Below, piece after piece: positions 56,086 to 64,000 of a stretch of DNA of 64,000 nucleotides. A model generated the notes under the pieces. That model worked only from the letters and a program-made list of their open reading frames with translations, did no database searches and had not been told where the DNA came from. The stretch comes from Dastarcus helophoroides (lineage: Eukaryota; Arthropoda; Insecta; Coleoptera; Bothrideridae): positions 17,282,857-17,346,856 of the forward strand of contig CM053331.1 of NCBI GenBank assembly GCA_028583605.1, given 5' to 3'. The translations under genes were made by a program, and so were the position numbers. Each line of letters starts with the position of its first letter. The first letter of the stretch is position 1.

Positions 56086-57312
56086 GTGGATTTTTCGTAT
56101 GAAAATAATGTGATTTACCTATATTTACCTTATACCAAAAGTTTATATTACCAGAGATACAGCACGTCAAAATTGAATAAAAAAATCGATTTTTTTCGTA
56201 AAATTATTGAATAAATAGTTGTATAGACACGAAATTTGGCACAAGGGGGTTTCTTAAGTCAATAAACTTTAATTTGCTAACATATTACCAATAGCTAATA
56301 AGGAGCGCTACCTGTGCTATCCTAAATGACTTTAAATCATGTATATTTATTTTTTTATATTTTTCTCGTAAAAAGAGCATACCTGCTACAAGTTGATACG
56401 AGCAACCGTTTCCAAGATATTTGCCTTTAAACTTTGAAGTGCCTTCGTTTTAAATAACTAAGATATTAAATGTTCGAAGAAGACTTGAGAAAAAAGTAAT
56501 AAGGCAGCTTTCAAAGTAATTTATGTCAAATATTACTTTGCTGGTAATATTATTACCTAAATTTTGAAAATCTCAATATGATCTCTGAGTCCGCACAAGA
56601 AAATTTTAATAATCTGGGTGGTCAAAGCAGATATTTGGATATGAATTTTAATAAGGGGCAGCAAGATTTTTGTTAACAATCTCTTTACATGACAAAAGTC
56701 ATTTCTCGCATACTTATTTTTGAAAATAAATTTTATTTTGGTATTTTGTTTAAATTTGCTTTAGAATTTTAAAAAAATATGTGTAATAATAATGTTAGTA
56801 GAGTAATATTTGATATAAACTATTTTAGAGTCAGTTTTATTACTTTTATTTTGAAACTTACTACGAAAAATTCACATTTACATAACTTAAAATAAAGGTA
56901 CGACAAACTTTGAAGGCAAATAACTTGAAAACGGATGTTTGTATCAATATTCAGAAAGTATATGTTTTTTGTAAAAAATGTAGATAAATAACAGTACCTA
57001 TTTAATCAAAGGGTACATAAAGGAACAAAAAAGTTGCGATGCTTTAGAATAATACAGGGTATGATTTTCTGGCAATCTGTTAACAAATTAGAATTTATCG
57101 ACCAAGGAAACCTCCCTGTGCCAAATATCTTGTCTATTTAAGATTTGTTCATCAATTATGCGAAAAAATCAATTTTTATTTTCAACTTTGACACCTTGTA
57201 TCTCGGTTAATATCAACTTTTGGTATAAGGTAAATGTAGTTAAATTACGTTCTTTTTATACGAAAAATCCACTCTTGCTCTATATACCATTACTTATGGT
57301 TCAGCCTGTATG
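56086..57312. mobile_element. Long-inverted-repeat element, about 1.2 kb
   Basis: The left arm GTGGATTTTTCGTATGAAAA, TTACCTTATACCAAAAGTT, AATTTGGCACAAGGGGGTTTC is the inverse of the right arm CCTCCCTGTGCCAAATAT, AACTTTTGGTATAAGGTAAA, TATACGAAAAATCCAC. Inner AACCGTTTCCAAGATATTTG pairs with AAATAACTTGAAAACGG. A half-copy is at 19328-19995. Confidence 0.8.
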
Positions 57313-57428
57313 TAAGTATATTACATATGTGGCAATTCCATTCAGTTTTTCCCTATCTTTAGTTGCTTAGCTCGCCTAAAGAAGTTTTCACTTCAATAAT
57401 GTAATTAAAAAAACGAATCATTGTTGTG

Positions 57429-57500
57429 ATTGGGGATCGGACCTTGCATCTCAGTATTACGGACGTTGGTTTCTACCACTGAGCTACTACGCTTTACAAG
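57429..57500 (-). repeat. tRNA-derived sequence (SINE head or tRNA pseudogene)
   Basis: On the minus strand GTAGCTCAGTGGTAGAAACC matches a tRNA D-arm with A box, and about 40 bases later AAGGTCCGATCCCC matches a T-arm with B box. The acceptor stem does not pair, so it is not a functional tRNA. The next ~70 bp ends GTGAAAACTTCTTTAGG, which also occurs at 30961-30977, suggesting a SINE body. Confidence 0.5.
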
Positions 57501-57544
57501 ATGTTGGTTCACTTCCTTAAATTACGTACCATACTTTTTACGAC

Positions 57545-58585
57545 CACCATTAATTGGTTCATGTATTACCATTTTTTATTAAAAATACATCTCATTCAAA
57601 TAATAGATGATGATAAGTCGACTTTGGTCGGAATCTTGTAATATTATAAACATAGTTATTGTCAATTAAGCTAATTTTATGATATTTCCGAAGATATAAT
57701 TTCCCACTCTAAACATCAACGAATGTTTTATATTGGGTTGGGTATGGGGCTCATAAGGGTCGTACTTTTATGCGAATCACCCTTATATCCTTACTACAAT
57801 CGATATTAATTTAGCTTTAAACTACCATAAAAGTACCTAGTTACTTTTTTCCATTTTAAAATGTAAACAATATTTCTTTTAATCCACTTTTATTAAATTC
57901 GCCACTAGATTGGTTTCCGTCAAAGTGTATTTATATTTATTATATAAGGACGAATATTTTTCGGATGCGTCAGACGTTGTTGGAAACTTGGCAAAGGAAG
58001 CGCATAGCATAAGCCGTTTGCATGAATACATAAAACGTAGGAAAGTGACGCTCAACGTCATACTCTTCACTTTAAAAGGCAGCACTGGGTTTCATATTAC
58101 ATTCCGCAGCTTTTCCTTTTTCGTTATTTGGTTAGCTAACGTTGGTGGAACTGAAATGCTAAATCAAGCTGAACAACTTCAACAGATAACCCGATAATTT
58201 AAAACGAAAGGCGATAAGCGCTTGGATTTTTGGTAAAATGTTTGCCTCGTAAAACAGACAACTTGTCAGCCTTTCAGGTTTCTGGCACAATTGTTATCTC
58301 ACCAATTCCACACCCAGACAGTTCTGTTTAACTCTGGACTGACATGAAATTAACTTATCCATATTGTACGAATTTAATATCATCCTTCGCCTTTTTGTGT
58401 TTTATTCTCCATACTTAACCCTTGATTAATCACAATTTTATACGAGGTTTTATGAGTCTCTACCGAACACCACCGCAGATAACTTAAAGCTTCAAATTAT
58501 CATTTATCTAACGGGTTTTTAATTTGACCCATACTTTATATTTTGAAGTAATATCATTAGAATGTCTTGTTTTTGGCAGGTGTGA
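57545..58585. other. Interval without recognised genes
   Basis: The region 57900-58200 is less AT-rich and open on both strands (95 codons plus, 68 minus) but neither translation shows a motif I know. It could be an exon or a relic. Confidence 0.35.
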
Positions 58586-58622
58586 CAAGTACGAGGGTAA
58601 ATCAAATATGAACCGGAATTTG

Positions 58623-59035
58623 TTTTTATAGAAGTTTGTGCAACAAAAGCGGATATGATGTCTATATCGCACGAGAACGAAGTTTGAGCATGACGCTGAA
58701 GGCGGAGTGTCTCAATCGTTCGAGTGCGATGTGGACAATCCGCTGGAGTTGTACAGCGAATTTTTTCCACGACCACGATCCTTAAAAAATAAAAATACGA
58801 TTTAACAAATATTTTTCTCGTTAAATACGTCAACTTGACAAATTCTATGGTATAATTTTGGACCTAAAAATGACAATGACAATTTCATATCCACAATAGT
58901 GTGGATATGAAATCGACCAATCACTACACAACTTACGTTATATCCGTTCAGTAGACTGATATGGCCTATCTATCCTGCTCGAAAGTTATAAAGAAAACAG
59001 TGAATATACGGGTGGGGGTGGGAAAAAAATTTATT
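58623..59035. mobile_element. Giant-hairpin family piece nested in the mariner
   Basis: It matches 51491-52125 in order: the TATCGCACGAGAACG and CGTTCGAGTGCGATGTGG hairpin, TTGTACAGCGAATTTTTTCC, TTCTATGGTATAATTTT, and AGTGTGGATATGAAATCGAC. It ends with CAGTAGACTGATATGG and ATATACGGGTGGGGGTGGG. The hairpin arms are in swapped order relative to 51.5 kb. Confidence 0.65.
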
Positions 59036-59061
59036 GATACAAGATACAAGACAGTTAATAA

Positions 59062-60048
59062 TTACTTTTCTACATAATCTCCTGATTTGATTATGAATAT
59101 TTTCCAACGCATTGGAAGTTTTTTAATGCCATCATCATAAAAAGAAGGGAGACGTGTTTGCAGCCAATTGCGCACAAATGTCTTAACAGTGGTCCAAACA
59201 TATGATAATAGCTTGCTCATAACATAAATAACAATCAGAAGGTTAACTCTCCTTAACCGACCTTTTGAATCCCGTGAATTTCAAGCCCGCCTATGTTGAA
59301 AATCTGATATGAAACTGCTCAGTGCAGTAGAGACGGGAAGGTCCGAAATTTTAAAGGAGTCGAATCTGGCTATATATCCAGTTCTGCGGGCTCTTTTTTT
59401 TTAGGATTGAAATTTCATATTTCATTCTACCAGTTTTATTGCAGGATTTATTTCTTGAAAGTAATTCAGACAATTACTCAAATAATGTCATAACATATTA
59501 ATTGAAATAATATAAAGTGTCCCTATGTAAAAAAGCAGTTTATAATAGTTCGAGGTCACGGGCTGTCGGCTTCAGCCACAAAGATAAGACGAGAGTTAAC
59601 CTTCTGATTGTTATTTATTTTGTGGCATGGTGATAAGTCGGGACTATAAGGAGGGTGTTCTAATGTTGCCCAATGCATTTTTTCTTATTTTTGATATGTC
59701 AGATTGGTTGAGAAAAGTGGGTATTGTCGTGAAGCCAAATCAAATTTCTGACCGAAAATTTCCGCCTTTTTCGCCGATATGCACGTTTTGCTTCATCCAA
59801 TAACTGGCAGTAGAAGTAACATTAACCGTACAATGTTCATGTAGAAAATCGACGTACACAACAGTGTCATTCTTGTCCGCAGTCACACTGGTCCGAGGAC
59901 GACGGGCATGGGGTTCATTTTCAACTGGAGTTAGTCCCTCCAAAAATTTTTTGTGCCACTCATACATTTAAGTTTTCCCCAAACAAGTATCTTCAAACTC
60001 TGCTTCTAATCTACGAAGAATTTCGGCAAGTTTCACCTTCAACGGCAT
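59062..60048 (-). pseudogene. Mariner transposase, broken
   Basis: From 60048 on the minus strand: MPLKVKLAEILRRLEAEFED, then a stop where the family has Q, then MYEWHKKFLEGLTPVENEPH and ARRPRTSV, the helix-turn-helix domain. After a large internal loss come LHDNTHFSQP (catalytic HDN) and, shifted, HPPYSPDLSPC (third acidic residue region). The MITE interrupts here, after which FVRNWLQTRLPSFYDDGIKK, LPMRWK and SGDYVEK with a stop form the normal C terminus. One nonsense, frameshifts and the internal deletion make it inactive. Confidence 0.85.
59222..59626. mobile_element. MITE copy 2, nested in the mariner transposase
   Basis: Ends CATAAATAACAATCAGAAGG and the inverse CCTTCTGATTGTTATTTATT TTGTG; internal TCGAGGTCACGGGCTG and AAAAAAGCAGTTTAT match the 1024-1444 copy in opposite orientation. 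It splits the mariner coding remnant just after PDLSPC. Its ends are single, not triplicated. Confidence 0.75.
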
Positions 60049-60302
60049 GAAATTTAATAATAATACGCTTGCTCAGTCAATCTATTTACAACTGACGAAC
60101 GAGAGCGCAGAAAGTCACGCGATTTCTCCACCAAATATGTATGTCTAAGAGTATGAAATTCCGGTTGATATTTGATTTACTCTCGTACATGCATATTTAC
60201 GACAAAAATACTGTTATCTTCTGGAATCTAAACAACGAGCTTCTCTTATTCTGAATAAATATTTTAGTAATGATGTCCTTTACTTAATAGAGCCCTTTTG
60301 AA

Positions 60303-60483
60303 CAGGGTCGGTCCTAGGGTAGTGCGAATGGTGAGGACGCAGGATCTTATTATTATTTTATTTTAGTTGTCAAAATAATTTATAAGACGATATATTAAAA
60401 TGCCATTTTTTTGTTATAAAAAATGAGATACATCACCAACTCACTATCTAGCTCTACCCTAATAAAGCTTTAGGACCGGCGCT
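60303..60483. mobile_element. hAT-like MITE, ~180 bp
   Basis: The left end CAGGGTCGGTCCTAGGG is inverted at the right as TTTAGGACCGGCGCTG. CAG-starting termini with a CGGTCCTA block are usual for hAT MITEs. The flanks CTTTTGAA and TTTGTGAC do not form a clear 8-bp duplication. Confidence 0.5.
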
Positions 60484-61225
60484 GTTTGTGACATCATAAT
60501 CCAATCATATGATGTAAGAATTATATTGAAGAAAATAATTTAATATATTTCCATATTCTACTTGAAGTACGGATTCCTAGCGCCAAAGTGTGTTATTTTT
60601 ATTTAAATTTTCTGGTTAACTTGTAAAAGTAAATAAGTTTTACAGTAAGCTCTTATGCTGGTCATCGCTTGATATCTTATGACATTTTGTAGTTTGACAT
60701 GTCGACGGTGAGTGATAGTGAATTAAATTTATTAGTAGTGGCATGTGTTTGTGTAATAAAGAAATAAAATCAATTAATTAAAGAAAGCAACTACTAACAA
60801 CGATACAACTTAAGTTTGATAAACTCCGTTAACAACTATATATTTTTGAAAACATCAAATAATGCTAAACCAATATAAAAAATAATATATGGAGTGTTCC
60901 TTTTAAGAAAATATAATTTTGGTTAATATCTCAAAAATTTGACTTTCTAGAAAAAAACTAACTAGGCCACTGAACTTAACGTAAATAACTCTAGCAAGAT
61001 CAGTTTCAATCTTTTTAATACAAGAAGGCAAACGGAAATACGAGGCATGGCCACAAAGTAAAGATTTTCAATATCAGCCTGTAGCATAAGGACTAAGACA
61101 GTCATGATAAATTTGAGACTGGAATCCTTTATTTCATCAAAAAGTAACGCAGCAAAGTGAAAATCTCAACACTCTATCTTTATTAATAAGTCCAATACCC
61201 CGAAAAATACCGAAAATGGGACACC
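60484..61225. other. Interval without recognised genes
   Basis: At 60699 ATGTCGACG is followed by GTGAGT, a strong donor consensus, but three codons are too little to call an exon. A GGAGTGTTCCTTTTAAG phrase at 60892 resembles inverted-repeat element ends. Confidence 0.35.
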
Positions 61226-62760
61226 CTGTACAGGCTTAGTTTTCTTAATGGATGCCCCAATTTTTATTCTTATTTATGACTGATTTAAAAAAAATTAAAA
61301 GCTGGTTTTTACGGTTTTTTAAATGGCTTTCATTTTTGCTAACGAACTGGCTCTAGCGTTCGTTGTAAATATACAGGGTATGAAAAAAGGTTAGACTATT
61401 TTAAATGTAACATCCTGTATATTTTTGCAGATTTAAGTTCCTTTAGTCATTCTGATTAAAAATACAATGCTAGACTGTAACTTGGAATAAATTCAGAAAA
61501 TCAAAAACAGTTTTTTTGGAAATATGCTTAAACACATTAATTAATATTTTAACTTGCGCTCCTTTTGATGTAGAAAAATTTCATGTATCATGTCTCAAAT
61601 TTAAGATATAACGTCATCGACAATTTTTTTAAATGGCATTCTATTTTTTTCTTGACTATTTTTATAGGGTTTATCAAGTTACATATGCGTATGAAATATC
61701 AATCTTTTATTTCTTGTCATTTAAAACATATTTACAAATTTAGTAACTAATTCGAAAAATCAAGAAATCTGATTCAATTCAATACAATTTTCATAAAGTT
61801 AAAAAGTCGCCTATCAGAAGCTTTTCGTTTGACATTATTTGTCAAACTGTGTTTATGTCTTATCATAATCTTATAAAAAAAGTCAATAAAAACAAATAAG
61901 AAGAGTAGTATCGTATCGATCGAAGAGGCTATTAGTTTGTCGTTTAGTGAGAAACACCATTCATTAAAAAATCGACCAAAATATTGTACTTAACTAAAAC
62001 CCACAAGATTAAAATTTTAATAGTAATTGGCTACGGACACCTATGGACTATTGCTTATGGGGGTATTTGAAGAGCAAACTTTTTAACACCAAAACTACAA
62101 ATATTGAAGAATTGAAAGGACTAATTTCCCCCAAAATAATTAGAAATGATCAAAACGAGTTTCTGTTCGGTTAAGGGTATTGTCAGTTTGAAAATGGACA
62201 ACATTTTAAAGATTTATTGAAGAAAGATTATTGAGTTGGATCAGATTTCTTTATTTTTTAAATTAGTTAATATTTGTTGAATATATTTTAAATGACAAAA
62301 AGTAAAAAGTTAAAATTTGGTACACATGTGTAACTTGATATACCCTTTAAGAATAGTCAAGAAAAAATAGAATTGCTATTTAAAAAATTGTCGATGGCGT
62401 TATATCTTAAAATTGTGACATGCTACATAAAATTTTTCTACATCAAAAGAAGCGCAAGTTGAAATATTAGTAGACGTATTTAAGCATATTTCTAAAAAAA
62501 ACCTTCTTTGATTTACTGAATTTATTCCAAGTTACAGACTAGCACTCTATATACTGATGTTATATAATCGGTTTACTGAATTTTGAGTTATTTTAATTTT
62601 ATTGCAACTACATCAAGACAAAAAGGATATTTTATAAACTCGTCCATTAGTAGAAGTGAAAACCATTTAAAAAACCGTGCAGGACTAGGTTTTTGATTTC
62701 TTGAATCGGCCAAAAATAAAAATAAAGTTGGGGGAATCCATTAAGAAAAGTAACCCTGTA
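61226..62760. mobile_element. Long-inverted-repeat element, second copy of the 8831 family, about 1.53 kb
   Basis: Left TACAGGCTTAGTTTTCTTAA, then ATGGATGCCCC, is mirrored by GGGGGAATCCATTAAG, AAAAGTAACCCTGTA. AATGGCATTCTATTTTTTTC pairs with GAAAAAATAGAATTGCTATT, and TTCTACATCAAAAGAAGC with GCTCCTTTTGATGTAG. Arms reach about 520 bp around a ~500-bp spacer. No transposase. Confidence 0.75.
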
Positions 62761-63627
62761 CGCACATCTATATTCGCATGTACAAAAATTCAGGCATATT
62801 TTACTTTTACTACACATTAAGAGATATACAGATAAGGAAAAATTTTCATTGTCCATGTAAAACGCTAAGAGTTGTCCCTTCGATAGTTTTCTACGGCCGC
62901 TGAACGTATTCCCCTACTTTGACGCAGCATGCTCGTATCTTCCAGTTTAGATGTTAGAAAAAACTCGTCGAGAGTTTTACAACAGACTGGAATATTGTTT
63001 AGTACAGTCTGGCGGCATATTTGAACTCCTTATATGGTAATGTTTAAAGAGTTATTATGTTATACTCTTCATTAGAATTATTATTTATTTTGTTTAAGAT
63101 ATCTCGTTTATTTATTTTGGTTATCAAAGAATATCAGTTTTATTTTGCCTCAGACGTTAATTAAATCAGCGGACTAAAAGAACAAACAGCATGTGGTACG
63201 CAAATTTTAATAAATGTGTTGCTTGCCAGTAGTAATCTCGTAACAAAATACGTCAGAAACTATGATGTACTACTGAAATCTTCATCAGCACTGATCGCTG
63301 CGCTCTGCGTTGAATTGTTTACACCGGTGTAGGAGAATACAAGGCGCCGCCTATTTATCCCGCTATTAGCTCTCAAAGTTAAATCCCCCATTAAAATTCT
63401 CCCTATATCAGTTTGACGAAATCTAAAGCAGAAATAATTCTTAGAAATAAAAAGAGATGCATCCATAAACCTAACGTTCAACACTGAAACCTTCGGAATT
63501 TGGCTTCGTTAAATACAGTTAAACATTTGTCGGCAGTTGGGTTTTCATTCTTCAAAAAAAAATCCTAGTCATCGAATTTCAAAACAGAAAACGTCAAACA
63601 TTTATTTATTTATTTATCTATTTTTCC
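62761..63627. other. Interval without recognised genes
   Basis: The minus-strand frame 63260-63484 has a coding-like composition but no motif I recognise. Nothing else supported. Confidence 0.35.
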
Positions 63628-63720
63628 CTGAAGATGATAAGTATTGAAACGCGTTAGAGCAAGTGTTAATGTGTTTTTAATTTTTCCTGATTTCAGGGGA
63701 CAACATTTTTATGTCAATTT
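63628..63720 (+). mobile_element. Family C terminal-repeat copy with hammerhead-like core
   Basis: CTGAAGATGATAAGTATTG, GAAACGCGTTAGAGCAA then GTGTTAATGTGTTTTTAA and TTTCAGGGGACAACATTT follow the order of 23483-23535. The core has CTGAAGA, GAAAC and the ACGCGT palindrome, but stem II is weak and no stem I is evident. Confidence 0.5.
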
Positions 63721-64000
63721 TTGAAGTCAAACATTTAACTTGTTAAGAAGTATTCAAGCGTCTATTTTTTTTTAGACCGAAGATAACATTTTTTTTATAT
63801 AGGGAGTTCAATTATTTAAAAATTCTAGAAATAACCTCTATCCAACTATTGTTAGTTTTGGTAGTATCGAGAAAGATTATTTAAAACTATAGTTAGGATT
63901 ACAAAAAACACCTAAATTTAAAATTTTAGTCCATCTTTAAAAATTTTGCAAATAGAATAGATCTGGACTCCAATAACGTCGCTTTCCAAACGTGTGCATT

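Larger units (their letters stand above)
58590..60187 (-). mobile_element. Mariner element with nested insertions
   Basis: Ends TA then CGAGGGTAAATCAAATATG, AACCGGAATT (58590-58621), with the inverse AATTCCGGTTGATATTTG, ATTTACTCTCG then TA at 60156-60187. Both outer borders are TA, the mariner target duplication. The decayed transposase runs on the minus strand. A copy of the 1024-1444 MITE (59222-59626) and a piece of the giant-hairpin family (about 58623-59035) have inserted. Confidence 0.85.

Noticed and set aside
57429..57500. Functional tRNA gene
   Set aside because: A and B boxes are present but the acceptor and anticodon stems do not pair; kept only as a tRNA-derived repeat.
60699..60713. 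ATGTCGACG followed by GTGAGT as a first exon
   Set aside because: Three codons before a donor consensus are too little evidence; no second exon seen.

Overview
This is a gene-poor, strongly AT-rich eukaryotic genomic window filled with transposable-element relics. The repertoire is what one expects of an arthropod, most likely an insect and plausibly a beetle: a TA-flanked mariner, a Penelope-like element, an R4/Dong-type retroposon beside a TAA microsatellite, a Gypsy gag-protease remnant, a CGGBP1-like hAT, and many palindromic long-inverted-repeat elements. There is no prokaryotic gene organisation, rRNA or CRISPR array. No complete host gene was found; two places have exon-like signatures and are marked as weak. 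All boundaries and homologies were judged by eye.

Layout. 1-13 kb: a MITE with a triplicated end, then long-inverted-repeat elements at 5.3-6.5, 6.5-6.8 and 8.8-10.0 kb, a possible coding exon at 11.4 kb and a damaged hairpin element at 12.4-13.2 kb. 13.3-15.65 kb: the most notable locus, an array of ~708-bp repeats, one copy inverted against two, each full copy carrying an intact-looking hammerhead ribozyme. 17.1-19.3 kb: a 5'-truncated R4/Dong-type retroposon next to (TAA)n. 19.3-24.1 kb: several inverted-repeat elements, an inverted pair of terminal repeats with a hammerhead-like core, and a mutated fourth 708-family copy. 26.0-29.0 kb: a Penelope-like element nested in a hairpin element. 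29.4-30.3 kb: a degenerate tandem array split by a solo-LTR-like insert. 30.3-33.4 kb: two long-inverted-repeat elements. 34.0-35.4 kb: a decayed hAT with its termini. 36.7-39.0 kb: Gypsy gag-protease on the minus strand with primer-binding site and LTR edge. 39.7-40.2 kb: a fifth, degenerate 708-family copy. 41-46 kb: fragments, one with a nested MITE. 49-57 kb: four more long-inverted-repeat elements, including one almost continuous giant hairpin, plus the C-terminal end of a LINE. 58.6-60.2 kb: a mariner with two nested insertions. 60.3-63.7 kb: a small hAT-like MITE, another long-inverted-repeat element and a last hammerhead-like terminal repeat.

How the parts relate. None of the protein-coding elements is intact: frameshifts, nonsense changes and truncations are visible in the R4, Penelope, Gypsy, hAT, mariner and LINE copies. 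The non-coding elements (long inverted repeats, MITEs, hammerhead repeats) have no proteins and would depend on enzymes from elsewhere. Hammerhead or hammerhead-like cores recur in three repeat families here: the 708-bp family, the Penelope terminal repeats, and a third terminal-repeat family at 23.2/23.5, 56.0 and 63.6 kb. This agrees with the known association of hammerhead ribozymes with Penelope-like elements and retrozymes.
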